The notes: a model not told the origin generated them from the letters alone. A stretch of DNA of 64,000 nt from Kingdonia uniflora (GCA_014058105.1 JACGCM010001129.1:1685001-1749000), one strand, 5' to 3'. Positions 11,987 through 24,553 are shown, counted from the first letter of the stretch. Numbers and translations are program-made.

Positions 11987-14900
11987 TCAGTGAACAGAGT
12001 AGTTCTTACTCTTCCATATAGAGCTCCAACCCCTTCCCATCCTCCTAGTATTTGATTTACACAATGGCTTCGATTCTGGACCTGGACATGACGATGGGAG
12101 ATCATCGCTGCTCTCTTCATACATCTCTTGATTCTCTTCAGTCTGAAGACTCTGAATAGGCGATGGTGTGTCCCTTTGTCGTTGCTGTCTAAACAACATA
12201 AGCAGCTTTTGTGCTTTCTCTTTACCTCTTGTTGTCCCGTTAACCGATATCGAAACGAGTGCAGGTATTACCCCTTCTTGTAACACCATCTCACAGCAAT
12301 TTTCGTCCCCGTTACACAAAACCAAAAGACATGAAACTGCTTGTTCTTGTTCAATAGGCTCTCCTGTATCCAAAATAGAAGCAAGTCCTGAAATTACTAC
12401 AGGGGATGATATAATTTCGTCTCTACCTGATTTATTTGAAGCTAAATTTATAAGTACGGCAATCGTCCTTTCAGCCCATTGGTCTGTTGGGCTTTTAAGG
12501 AGGGCCTGAAGTCCATCCACTATTCCAGATTCAAGGAGGTTGGAAATGTTGGGAGAAAAGGCGGAGACATTGTAGAGAGTATGCAGAGCATCGAGCTTGC
12601 ATTGGGCCGTGGAGTTGGTCTGGAGTATGCGGACTAAACAAGGAACTGCTTGGCTTGATCCAATGATGGGCTTGGCTTTTTCAAGACAGGAGAGATTAAG
12701 AAAGAGGGCCGTAGCGGATTCGTAGGAGTTTGAATTGAGGATAATTTCCTCGAGCAGCGAAACTACTCCAGCAGATAAAATCATCTCTTTATTTCTGCAA
12801 AATAAGAATACGATAAGATAATTGACGCTGATAAAGATATTTCGGAGATTGACATGAAAATCACCAAGAGAATAGAAAATACAAAGTTTACTAAGATTAT
12901 CGGTGCATCGCAGTTATAATCATATATCGTTGTAACTGAGCTGAATGATTTTGCAATTTATGTGTAGCATATATTGGTAGTTGACGCATGATATCAGCAA
13001 ATTTTGATTTATAGTGCCCGAAATGCCATAAGGGGTTATTTAAGAAAAAATAAGCTGTTAATTAATAAAAGCACCTGTTATTATTAACGGCGAGGTTGAA
13101 GAGGGCCATGGATCCAATTTCCTGAGCCTTCTCATTCCCCTCATTCACTGCACAACTCAAAAAATGTACCAGAACTTCAACAAACCCATTATTTCCCATA
13201 TATATTCTACTGTGCTCGTCATCCTTTAATAAGATCCTTATTTGTTCAACCACTTTGCATTGTCTCTTCATATCTTCCCCTTCACATAAAACAGCTTTTA
13301 AATTCTCGTAATTTTCAAATTCACCCAATTCACAATCCTGCGCTGACACATCAAGTTCCTCGATGGTACCACTCTCCTCCATAGGAACTACCTTGGCTTC
13401 TTTCAAATTGCAGGATCTGATGCTTCCCATGAATCTTGAATCTGGTGACTGACACTCCGACAATGCCAACCTCCAGTAATTGAGATCAAGAGAGTCTGGC
13501 GGACCATTAGGAGTAGCTACACCGGTATGTTCGCACCAACCAGCAATGAGACCTTTTACACAGTAATTTGGAGTCAAAAAAAGGTGTGGCAGCTCTTGAT
13601 GAGTCTTTGGACAGGTGTCGTGCCCATCACTAAACCATTTTTCAATGCAAACTCGCTCGTAAGTCTGCCCGGATGAAATGATGACAGGGTCGTACATAAG
13701 CTGCAAAGATATGGGACACCTCAATTCCTCGGGCGGTATTGCCATCTGTCCAGATCTCATTCCACTTGACTTAAAATTAAAAGAACTCAGTTTTGAAAGC
13801 TGTCGGTCAAAAGCTGCTTGACCATTTACTACAGGCCAACCAGATTCATCAAAAGAGCCTTGAACAGTTGGAGAGCAAGGACCAGATCCCTGTGAGTCAT
13901 TGTCGTCGGAGAACTCACTTCTAAACAGCTTTGAGTATTTTCTCATGAGATGTAAAAGATACACTACAATGGATTCCTTTCTTTTATCATCTTCAAGACG
14001 TGCTCTTTCAATCAGCTTTTTTAGAGCTCTTCTTTCAGTGAGAGCTGCTCTCGAAGAAGTGATGCCAAGCCTTGAAGCAGCTTGATGAAATATTTCGAGC
14101 TCATTGTTGTCGTTACATTTGCTATTAATTTTTCTATCTTGTTGGAGCAATGAAATTACTTCATCTCCAACTTGTTTCTCTGATGGATCAAGGGAGAAAA
14201 TAGTTCCTTCAAGTTCATTTACAATCTCTGAGATCTGCAAATGATTAATTACAAAAAGAAAATCCATAAATGAAAACTCATTGGAGGCATATAATATAAA
14301 AATTTTACCAAAACCAAATAACACTGACTCAGTTCTAAATTTCTAATAAAGTGATAAAACTATAAAGGGTCACTGTTCTGGGTTATTCCAGCCCGGTGAC
14401 CTCCTGTCATTGTAATATATTAACTGGATCAAATTTGCATAAGGGTTTTTAATCAACTATTCAGGAGGCTTTGGCTAGTTATATTAAATTGAAATCATTA
14501 TCACTGGTTTATCTGCACAGGATTCAGTCCAAACAAGATTATATTCATAAATAGTATTTCAACCTGTTTGAACCAAAACTTTATATCAAACTGAAATTTT
14601 CATGTTATCTCAAAAGCCTCACTTCATGGAGATATTTCCGAATTAACACTTGTTTAAAGGACCCTTCCAACAGAACATGATTCACACCTCTCTATTCATG
14701 GGTGTGAGCTATTACCCATCGCAGCATTCAGCCTATTTACCATTTGAGAGTAGCACGTGACATTGCTTTACCATGGGGATCATACTTGAACTAGAGTCTT
14801 GACGTGTCACTCTGGGATAAATATAAGCGAAAATGCTAGGTTTTTATTACAGTAAGCATTTTCCTAGTGGACAAGCATAATTAATGTTCATAAATAATCA

Positions 14901-17900
14901 GATCAGCATGCTAAAAAATTGAACTTATGATGAAACTAAATTTTGTTAAGAAGGCTTAGATCAGATAAGTATATTACGACCAAATCCGAATTGCAACTGG
15001 GGAAAAAAGATAAAGTAATTTTATAGGAAGTAATAAAACAAACTAATGTATTATTTACCTGACAGCCAATAGCTTGTGGGACAATATCTTCAACGCGCCT
15101 GAGACTATCCTCAAGGGCATTTTTCGCCTTCTCGAACTTAAGGAGAACAGAGTCCGCAGTTATAGCCTAATGGCAAAAAAAGTATGTCATTTAATAAAAC
15201 TAATCTAAAGAAGTTTGTCTTAATCATTGATTCAGAATGAGTTGAGTTGTGATCCAGGAGCATGAGAAAAACATATTATGACCCTCTGTCCCTAAATATT
15301 TATTGACATGGAAAGCAGTACTGTATATCATCCAACTTATAAATAAGTGAAAAGGGGTTCACTTATCCTCAAATATATTTCACTTTTATTCTGAAATGCA
15401 TCTACCCACCTAGCTTCCAATGATTACAGTCTAGTCACATTAAAAGGGAAGGCAATTGTCCCGACCATAGTTACGCCTTTATGCCTTGATCGAGAGGTGC
15501 TGAACTATTCGAGGTAGGCTTGAATAGTAACAAGGATCTAAGGTCCTGAGGTCTTACTTTATATAGGCATGTAGGTATGACCTTCATAATGTTAAGTTGT
15601 GGCTTAAATCAGAAGGCATAGGAGTACATTGTAATGGGAACTCAATCCCAAGCCTAGAGTCCCGAGGGTTTCTTTTCCCCTTTTATTTTCACTTCTTTCT
15701 TGTTTGTATTACAGAGGTAAATCTCTATTATTCCTTTAAGCTGGTTGATCTTAATGGTGTCTTTTTAATAAATCCTGATCTTTCTATAGAAAGGGAGAAA
15801 GTAGTGAAAAATGTTTTTGTCTATAAACCACAGTGAACTTTCAGTCTTTGTAGCCCGTGATTCGCCCCTTTACTGGGGTTTTCACGCAAATCATTGTGAG
15901 TAATTTGTGGATGTCCTAATCTCTATTCTGCTTTTCGCGTATTTTGGTTACATTTATTGTTTGATTGATGGGGGGAAAATGGGCTATACTGCCATAACTA
16001 AACCCTTTAATAAAACTATAATTGGGAAGGCTTTAAGCAATATTGTCTGAAGAAAGATGAAAAGCATGTCATAATTACACAATGAGCTAATAAAATACCA
16101 AACTCAATGAGAGAAAAGCTTTCTTCCAAAGAGAAGTAATGAACCCATTTGATAAAACTCAAACTCAAGGGGATCAAAAATGGAACATGAAACTGTTTTA
16201 AATTGCTTGGTTGAGCAAATACTGCACATATTTCAACAAAAAGGATAAGAAAATATACCAAGTAAAGTTTACTACTATCTGAACAATGCTGGAGAAGATT
16301 CTTTGCCTTCTCAAGTGCCACATGCAACGAACATAGGGACTGGATACCTGACTTGCTTCTCGGTCGTGCTGCTTCTAAGTCCGGAAATATTCCCAAAATT
16401 TTACAAACAGTGACAGAAAGTACACTACACATCTCTTTATGTAACTGCATATTCAATCACAATTGATCATTAATTCATTTCTGTTCACCAGACTGACTGC
16501 AGAACAATTAACATTTTTTATGTTAGCTAGCTAACTTTGATATATCCAATTACAAATCAAAATATATCTTGATTGCCTTAAAGCTAATGATCCACGAGGA
16601 TCTAAGAAGTATCACTAATTTAGTGTCCTTCTATTTTAGAGTATTTCTTTAGTTTTAGAACTATGAGTTCCTATTTCTATTTAGAATATTACTCTAATTT
16701 AGCAATAGGAGTCCAACTTCTAAAATAGGAGTTGTACCCTATAAAAGCACAAGCCTAAAGTTAAAAAACCTAATTGGAATTTAGGAGTTGTATTGTAATC
16801 TTTCTATGGAGCAATAAAGAAACCCTAAGAGGAGATTTTCCTCCCCACCAATTCTATTGTGTGTTCTTCGTTATTCTTTTTGATTGCTTTTTAATTAGTA
16901 CTCTCCTAGCAATTGTGAATTAAGAGGTATTTGAGCGGTGTTCCGTTCATCCTTGGGGGATTGTGGTTTATGGTCTCAGCATGCGACCGACTCAAGCAAT
17001 CTGGGAAGAAATTTAATTAGAAGAAAAAGAACATCATGTCTACCGCCAAGATCTCAAAAACTTCTACTTTCAAGAGACGACATAATCGTGAAGAGAAGAA
17101 AAGGAGCAAAGAGAAAGATGGGGATGACGATGAATCTAGATATTCCAAAAACACCAAATTCGAGGAAATCACGGATGCTGGTAAGTTTACGAATCCTAGA
17201 AAAGATCTTAAAATTGATTTTAAGATTTATATCACCGTTTTTCATGGATTTGTAGATGTCGAAAAGAGGACAATCATTTTGGTAGATGGCCAATACCAGT
17301 AAGTTTCGCATTAATGGAGGTTATACATATTCAGCCGATTCTACCTCACGAGTATGATACAGGTCTAAAGATTGGGGTGATTCACAAGAAGCTACTACGG
17401 ATGAAGACTTGCGAGTACCAGTTGAACCCTTCCAATCAGGAGTTGGGATTGGATCTTCAATTACCAGTACCTAATTACCATTGGGGAGAGTACTTTGATG
17501 AATTTTAAGGGAGGGTTGACTACGATCAGATCTGGAAGCGATTATATATTCTTATCTCTACTTGATGAAGACTCCACATAAGTCGCTCGTCTACCATCAG
17601 TTAAAGATTTATGGATTGAGTGAGAAAGTCCTTTGAAGGAGTATGGTATTCTAGAGAGGGAGAGGACCGCAACCAGGAGCAGTAGAAAGGGCAAGCTTCT
17701 CAACAAATCGAAGTGATACACTCATAATACGGGGGCTTCCAAGTTCCCACATCTCCAGTTCTAGCTTGAGCAGGAGCTCAAGGTTCTCAAAAGGGGGAGC
17801 CATGATCCAGGATGATCTATGAAGTATCACTAATTTAGTATCCTTCTATTTTATAGTATTTCTCTAGTTTTAGAAATATGAGTTCCTATTTCTATTTAAA

Positions 17901-18634
17901 GTATTACTATAATTTAACAATAGGAATCCAACTTCTAAAATAGAACTTGTACCTTATAAAAGCACAAGCCTAGGGTTAGAAAGCCTAATTGGAATTTAGG
18001 AGTTTTATTGTAATCTTTCTATGGAGCAATAAAGAAACCCTAAAGGGAGATTTTCCTCCCCACCAATTTTATTGTATGTTCTTCGTTATCTTTTTGCTTG
18101 TTTTTTTAATTAGTACTCTCCTAGCAATTGTGGATTAGCTAAATAAGCTAATGCAGGAGATGAAAATAACAAAGATAAGAACTGAGTACACGGATCACAC
18201 CAGCTTTACGGTATGGTCACTACTTAATGGTACATATTACACGACCCGACTTTCCAACGTATGCTATTTAATATCTGAAAGGGCTTATATAGTTCGACCT
18301 TATGCACTCAAAGAAATTAATTACGCATGGCATACTTAGACTAGTGGAAGCAAGTTGCATGACCTACTAGTAGCCAATCATTTCAGCTGTTATCCATGGT
18401 TGTATTTTCAAATATTATATAAAACTTCGTCTAGAACTAATTAAGGATTTCGTAAAACATGAAAATCATGCAGCCCATCACCCTCCTAATCACAAATAAC
18501 TACAACAACATACACTAACACGTACAATAAAAAAAGTTATACCAAACCCTTAACTACGCAGAAAAGGAACATAAGTTTAATACCTTTGCATCGCTGGAAG
18601 CGAAAAGATTTTCTTCGACTTCGGATACATCCAT
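11987..18634 (-). CDS. PUB45-like: U-box domain E3 ubiquitin ligase with ARM repeats (PUB6/PUB7/PUB45 group)
   Basis: Predicted E3 ligase that transfers ubiquitin from an E2 enzyme to target proteins. Coding exons on the minus strand: 18634-18584, 16444-16259, 15166-15059, 14234-13075 and 12794-11987. All junctions are GT-AG and keep the frame, giving 770 residues (Arabidopsis PUB45 is about 768). The start MDVSEVEENLFASSDAK matches the family N-terminus. Residues 1-260 form the U-box N-terminal helical domain. The U-box is at about 282-352, with PPEELRCPISLQLMYDPV and GQTYERVCIEKWF. ARM repeats occupy about 430-700, and the basic tail ends KNYSVH. No stop, frameshift or lost U-box residue was seen. 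The substrate is unknown. Intron 1 (2.1 kb) holds an LTR element in antisense. Which of the three Arabidopsis paralogues is the true orthologue is not resolved. Confidence 0.95.
16588..18137 (+). mobile_element. Short LTR retroelement in PUB intron 1 (antisense to the gene)
   Basis: LTRs of 335 bp lie at 16588-16922 and 17803-18137. Both start TGATCCA and end GTGAATTA or GTGGATTA. A perfect 5-bp target duplication GCTAA flanks them (16583-16587 and 18138-18142). The primer site after the left LTR is mutated (AGAGGTATTTGAGC against TGGTATCAG in a relative). The polypurine tract AAAAGGGGGAGCCA precedes the right LTR. The 880-bp inside keeps a stub of gag (KIYITVFHGFVDVEK, resembling the gag start in the 37-kb element). 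It has lost protease, RT and integrase, so it is non-autonomous. The two LTRs are very similar, which suggests a fairly young insertion. Confidence 0.92.
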
Positions 18635-19340
18635 AATTCCCAACCACTATAACTCACTAGTATTTAACCCTGAAACGCGACAAAAATGGAAGTTATTAAC
18701 ATAAGACAATTCTTCATTTATCAATCAGTCAAAATTGAAACTGGTTCCTCATAACTAATATAACTAATAAAACTGTATTCCCAGATAAATTACAACGCCA
18801 CAATTACAAATTTTATATGCACTAAATAAATACCAACAGATAATTAAGATTTCGCCACTATAATTAAGATTTCGCCAATACATCAAACACATTGAAATCA
18901 TCAGGCATAATAAGGAAACCCCATTTGACAAATTAAGAAACTAAGATCTCTGACCACATTCCATAATCTAAAATCAAAACTAACAAATTTCACCACACCC
19001 AAAGCTTCATATGCTAAAAAAAAACACCCAAATGAAAAAAAATCAAAATTTTACAGATATAAATGAATTTCAACCCAACCCCAGACAAAATCATAGTGAG
19101 AAAACTCGGGGTTTGATAAATTACCATTGAAAAGAGAGGTAACCAATAAAATGAAGCTTCATGAGCAAGCAATGTAAGCAATGGAGGGAAACAAAAACAA
19201 ATACGAAGAAGAGCTAAGAGTTTGGAGAAAGATCGATTGATATCCACTCTGTGACTCTCCTAATTAGGGTTTCGATCGAGAGTTGTGGAAGAGCGAGTTT
19301 TCCGATACAATAGAGAGAGAGAGAGAGAGAGAGAGGTTTT
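18635..19340 (-). promoter_or_regulatory. 5' leader and promoter of the PUB gene
   Basis: On the minus strand a (CT)n run (19312-19335) is followed by AAACCCTAATTAGG and CT-rich sequence typical of a plant 5' UTR. A leader intron is predicted at 19124-18670: donor ATG|GTAATT, acceptor TTTCAG|GGTTAAATAC. The coding start at 18634 lies 35 bp after that junction. After splicing, a 16-codon upstream ORF beginning near 19155 (MKLHFIGYL) would end before the main start. Transcription start and splicing are inferred only. Confidence 0.5.
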
Positions 19341-19666
19341 GGTTCTTTGTGATGTTGGCGTAAAAACTAAAAAGTGAGGAAAGATAAAGTTTTTTTTTTT
19401 TTAAAACACGAAATTAATGGTAAGATAATAATAATAATAATAATAGATGTCTCGAGAAAAAAAATTGAAACACGAAATTATGTATTTTTGCCACTTTTGT
19501 CTCCTGTTTTATCGGCCGACATTTGCCGGGTTTTTTGTTTGTCTTCTTTGTAATGTACGATCATAATCACTTAAATGTCCTTTTGAAATCAATGGAAATA
19601 CATGCTGGTCTAAGTCAAGCCACAACTACATGCTACTAAATTTTCACTATGAATCATTGTTGTTTT

Positions 19667-19876
19667 TTTGTTTTTTTAGCTAGAGATATCCGGCGGTCAA
19701 TTCTTGAGTACATACATCCTTTGGAGTTTGTGCAATAGCCTGTAAACCAGGCAAGTTGATACAAGGCCGACAGGCTCATACCAACCTCGAAACCCACACA
19801 GAGGTGAAAATCAAAACCCTTGGCCCCCCGATGGTGGTTTACACACTATCACCACTAGGACACAAGGTAGTTGGTC
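19667..19876 (-). mobile_element. SINE, copy 2, with 20-bp target duplication
   Basis: Read on the minus strand it starts GGACCAACTACCTTGTG and passes a tRNA-like box A region (CCTAGTGGTGA) and GGGTTTTGATTTTCACC. It continues with GGGTTTCGAGGTTGGTATGA, ATTGCACAA and GATATCTCTAG, and ends in an A-rich tail. The order of blocks is the same as at 778-1010. A 20-bp perfect direct repeat beginning CTATGAATCATTG is at 19647-19666 and 19877-19896. That is the hallmark of LINE-mediated retroposition. No protein is encoded. Confidence 0.9.
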
Positions 19877-19896
19877 CTATGAATCATTGTTGTTTT

Positions 19897-22370
19897 GCAA
19901 ATAGGAGCCTCTTTTGCAAACCACAACTTAAATGTCCTTTTGAAAATAATGTAATGTATTCAAGTATATATCATAAGTGTGCAATAGTCACTTGCAACAA
20001 AACATGTTTTGCAACCTGTTGCACTGAAGGGAAATTTTCACTAAGGAAACCATTGCACTTAATTACAGCGTAAAATCATCCTGAAGCACTGCCTTGCAAT
20101 CAGGAAAGAGTCGCGAGTCGGGATACCAAATTTGTATTTTTCATATTTGATTTTTGTCTCGCTTCCTCGAATCTTTTTCTATCTCTTTCTCTAAAATAAA
20201 ACATTACTTGCAGGTGGATGCAATGCAATATGGTGTAGTTGCACCGGCTTGCAAAATGCAGTCGGTTGTAGCGAACCAAGCCCAGCATTAGTGACCAGAA
20301 AATGGCATCCATGTGTAAAATGGTAATTTCCCTAGGTGGTTTAATGACTCCATCCAATAAAATTTGATGACGTTCAGCGGATGTCTCCACTACGGCCCAC
20401 ATAAAAGTCCAAATGTGTCGCTTATGTAACCATTCACTTCGGGCCACGTGGTTTTCTTTTTAACAACGGGTAAAAGGCTTCGTAAGATCCCAAAACGTGA
20501 TTAACAACTCTGCAGTTATCACCGACGTGATTAACAACAGTGTTTACCAAAATATATGGTGCTGCCACTACAGTGTATCGAGACGACATACATCATATTT
20601 GTATGTGTTTGGTAAAACATGTGGTTTCCCATAATCTAGGAGTACGAGCAATTTTGTTTCGTTGATGGTTCATCGAGATTCGTACTTTTGCAGATGAGTA
20701 CTCACGTAGGACACGCATGAGTGCACCACGTTACTATGGTGTGTCGTGACAGCACATTTATGATGTCGCACTTCACAGGATGGAAACAACTTTTAAAGCC
20801 AAATTCGTAGTCGTGATAATGCGCGCTTTCACTACAGGGGCCTAAAAACTCTACTCTCACACTTTCGTTTTGTATTGTTGGAGTTCAAGGCGGTGTGGGT
20901 GTGGGAATCTCCACACAATAGAAATTTCACACCCATTTTTATTGGAGATGCTCTAAAATATAAGCTCTGGTCTTAAAATGATTCCATATAGCACCTATGA
21001 ATTTTGGTTTTAAAAGTTGTTTTGGTAGGTCTCACCGCTGAGTTTGAGTTATTGAGCATGCAGTACTGAATTATTTGAGCTAGTTGGCTATAAATTTCAA
21101 CTCTAGCGCTGACTATGTATGCTGTACCAATCAATACATCAGAAACATTAGACAATAAAAATGTGGTGAGTGAATATCCAGTCAAGTGCATGCATTAATA
21201 GGGTTATTCTGAAGTATTGTAGCTTCAACCATGAAAAAGACATCTCCTCGTCCCGATCTCTAAAGTTATGGTCAGAACTTGAGACAAGTGGGTTACACAA
21301 CGACCCTGTGACAAGGGCCAAAAAACACATTCCCGTACAATACCATTGTTTAGCTTGGCTGGTGTTTAAAATGGCATAAACCATGTGACCAACATTGGGT
21401 TCTATATATCTTTATTTTGGGGAACACGGCTTCAAAATAACTAGACATCTTTTGGATATCACGATTCTTGATTATTTGGATATCGGGAAAATGATGATAG
21501 TAAAGACGTTTACGATCACATCTGCATTATATAACTGCGATCATCATCGTCGTATTTTTAACCCCGACAGTATTTCTGTTAGATAAGCTTATAATTACAA
21601 CTTTAAATTTGATGAAAACAAAATGTTGAAGCCTAACCATGTGAGCTAATCAATGTCTAATATAGATTCACATACTTCACATGTGATGCTATCTCAAATC
21701 TAATAATCAAAAATTGGAGAAACAAATACCCAAAACCATGTGAGAACCATATGAATATGTCCCCAAACCCAATCTATTTCACTAGGTGCAATGTACACAG
21801 CAATCGGACATACTAATTAAGCGCCAAATAAATGTTCGAATGGTCATTTAGCCAAGACATGTGTGAACTAATATTTAATAGTGGACTGTGGATCCATGGT
21901 GAATCGGTTTTGAGTACAATACTGTTGTTGTACGTGCAGTATACGGAGGTCCTGGCAATCAATAATTTAAGAAGAACAGCTAACCTCATTGATTCTCTTA
22001 GATCTAGATGTATATGTCTTCCGTAACGAGTGGATATGCTTCGTTTTTCTCGTTCATTATTATGCCAATATACATGTCGACACTTTGGACAAATGCACAA
22101 CATTATAAAGTCACAAAGATTAGATTTAGGAAGCTGATAATTATCCGTGCTTTATTGATAGGGACACGACTTTTTGGTATGCGCTGATGTAAATACCCCT
22201 CTTCAAGACTTTCTAATGCTCAAACAGTTCAAAGACTTTCGCTCTCCTCTTCGTTGTAGTTTAGTAGGAAGTTCTTATCTTTATCTTCAATGGTGGCCAA
22301 AAATTAATGAACCGGCCAAATATTAATTAACAGAGTGAGAAGTATTTCGAGAAATATTAATATATTGCAT
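19897..22370. other. Intergenic, mostly unassigned; one orphan PIF/Harbinger-type terminus
   Basis: No gene was recognised on either strand; frames up to 115 codons here resemble no family I know. At 20944-20956 the sequence GGAGATGCTC-TAA equals the right terminus plus target site of the PIF/Harbinger elements at 31-49 kb. This suggests the end of a Tourist-like MITE, but no matching left end (GAGCATCTCC) was seen upstream. Confidence 0.4.
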
Positions 22371-22534
22371 GCGCCAATTGAATTGGCGTTGTATATTATT
22401 TTTTTATATTTGTGGGTTTTTAATAATAATAATAAATAAATTTATTTATTTATTTATTTGTGCGCCAATTCAATTGGCGCGGGTTTTTGTTTTTTTGATT
22501 ATTACAAAATGTTGGGCGCCAATTCAATTGGCGC
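22371..22534. repeat. Cluster of three GCGCCAATT-AATTGGCGC palindromes
   Basis: Near-perfect palindromes of 18-19 bp lie at 22371-22388, 22462-22480 and 22516-22534. Each is GCGCCAATT, one central G or C, then AATTGGCG(C). They sit among (TAA)n, (TTTA)n and T-rich sequence, and a (TA)n run follows at about 22556-22577. Each could form a hairpin. No transposon ends were identified around the cluster. Confidence 0.85.
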
Positions 22535-22797
22535 ACAATTATTATTTTTTATTAAATATATATATATATATATATATTAAAAACTGACATCATCCCCATC
22601 TTGAAAAATACATTTTTTTTAGCTCTAGCTACATGTCATATTTTTACAAATTTTGTGTTTACGTGGCTCGCTAACTTAGCGAGGCTGCTGCCCATGCTCT
22701 AATATCATTCTAAAGTCTAGATTTCTTTAATGGTTTTTCTTTTTGTAAGGCTTAAGAAAAATTGGTGAGATGAAGTATAGTTTGTACATGTTTTTGT

Positions 22798-24545
22798 TAG
22801 GTTTGTCAATGGGTTGGGTTGGGTCGTATAATCTCAGGTTTGGGTCATGAAAAGGCAAACCCGAACCCAACATTCAATTTATCAGGTTGACATAACCCAA
22901 GCCATTTGACCTGTGAAACTATTGGGTCAACCCGATAACTGGGTAACCAGGTCAACTCGACCTATTTAAATATCAAAAACTGACATACATAAATTTCCAT
23001 AAAAAGTTTTTACTTCAAACCTTCAGAATCCATAAAGACTACTCAAAATGAAAATGAGTTAAGATCTAGTTCAGATTACATAACAAACTATAGAGTACAT
23101 ATCATAAGATCATTTAAAATGAGTTCAGAAAGCAAATATCACATTATCCAAAATGAGTTTAAAACTTCAGATTATCAAAATTCATAACAAAAGTGGAAAC
23201 CCAAATCAGAAAACAAACCACCATCACCTCTATGGAGGTAGCTGCATTGAGTTAAGACCTAGTTTACATTGGCTAGCACAACCAATGTAGAAAGTATAAA
23301 CTTAAAATGATCTCAATTAAAAATATCAGTCAAGGCAAATTTATTGACCAACACAAAGTGTGTAACGCGTGTATACAACAAAACAATTTTCGTCATATTT
23401 TAGAGTGTATATGTAAGGTTTAATGGTTTATCTTGAAATTATATGTACTCGTATTTAATGTATTTTGAGAAATTATATCAGAACAATTTCTATCAATCAA
23501 TGATCTAGAATTAAGCAGAAACAATTAATAGTAAAGACAACGAATTAAACGACACAAGCAATTGTTCACCCTCTGGAAACTCATTACTCATGAGAAAAAC
23601 CACAGGTCGTTGTCGATGAACACAACAATCAAAAATCTACTAATCAAAAAAGATTTAATTTGAATTACACTTACAGACTCGATAATCCTGCCTCGTGATT
23701 ATCTATTTTCTGATCCAAGTATCACGCTCTATCGCTTTCGTTCTCGCAACGACTCTCCTTGAACTCACAGCAAGGAATACCCTTCTTGAATCACTCTAAA
23801 ACAATATGTGGGAAGTAGGATAAACTAACTCAACATCAACCTCAAGATTTTAGGTTTTGATTGATGTTAAATTGTCTCTCTGATAAAGGATATTGAGCTC
23901 TTTCAAAAATAACTTTTTTCCAATGAAAGAAAAAAAAAGAGTCCATGAAAAAAGAAACAAAGTTTGTTTAAATACTGTTTCAGTTTTTCTCGAGACTTGT
24001 TCGAACGAAATTCCCAAAAAGCCTTAGAAAAATATGTGTATGTTGTTTTGAATTCACAGCACTCGTTCGAACGAGACCTAAGGTCGTTCGAATGAGATGC
24101 CCAAAATTCGTTCGAACGAGACCCAAGGTCGTTCGAACGAGTTTCTCAAAAAGTTTATAAAAACATTTTTATCAGAGTTCTACTTAACCATTTATGATCC
24201 CCAATAAATCTGGTACTAATGTGTGTTCTTCATCGATTTTGGTTGTGGTGAAGAAAGTGGATGGTGGTGGGGATATTAAAGCCGTTGAGGCTTGAGCAAA
24301 TGAGGTTACCACTCTTTATAGTTAGGTCAGAAGTATATATACCCTGCGTAAAAGACCTAAAGGGCTTTGAAACATAAACAAAATTATAATAGTAAACGGG
24401 TTAGCGGGTCAACCCGTGGGTCAAATTCAAAACACAAACCCGACCTGCTTCTAAATCGTGTCAACCCATTTATGACCCAAACCCGCCAAGGGTGAACCCA
24501 AACTCGTTTATAGTAGGTCGGGTTCGGGTCCGATTAACAGCCCTA
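22798..24545 (+). mobile_element. Non-autonomous hAT-like element with nested sequence
   Basis: The left end TAGGTTTGTCAATGGG and the inverted right end TAGGGCTGTTAATCGG form imperfect terminal repeats. They are flanked by 8-bp duplications differing at one base (GTTTTTGT 22790-22797, GTTTTTAT 24546-24553), as in the hAT superfamily. Both ends are rich in GGGT/ACCC words (GGGTTGGGTCG, GGGTCAACCCG), a feature of a widespread plant MITE type. No transposase is present. The middle (about 23.4-24.2 kb) looks like an unrelated insertion. Confidence 0.7.
23470..24190 (-). repeat. Probable inserted LTR fragment with TTCGAACGA palindromes
   Basis: Between about 24000 and 24145 the palindrome TCGTTCGAACGA, or close variants, occurs about five times, separated by short A/G-rich linkers. 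The surrounding 700 bp resembles an LTR or leader read on the minus strand and interrupts the GGGT-rich hAT-like element. The exact edges were not found. Confidence 0.4.
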
Positions 24546-24553
24546 GTTTTTAT

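Noticed and set aside
12168..12509. 113-codon plus-strand frame
   Set aside because: Antisense shadow of the last PUB exon, whose minus-strand reading matches the ARM repeats.
19014..19247. Possible 78-codon protein in the PUB 5' leader
   Set aside because: The only upstream start in that frame is GTG, not ATG, and the frame crosses a likely leader intron.
20100..20447. 115-codon minus-strand frame
   Set aside because: Unknown sequence with no family resemblance, neighbouring exons or codon signal. Treated as chance.
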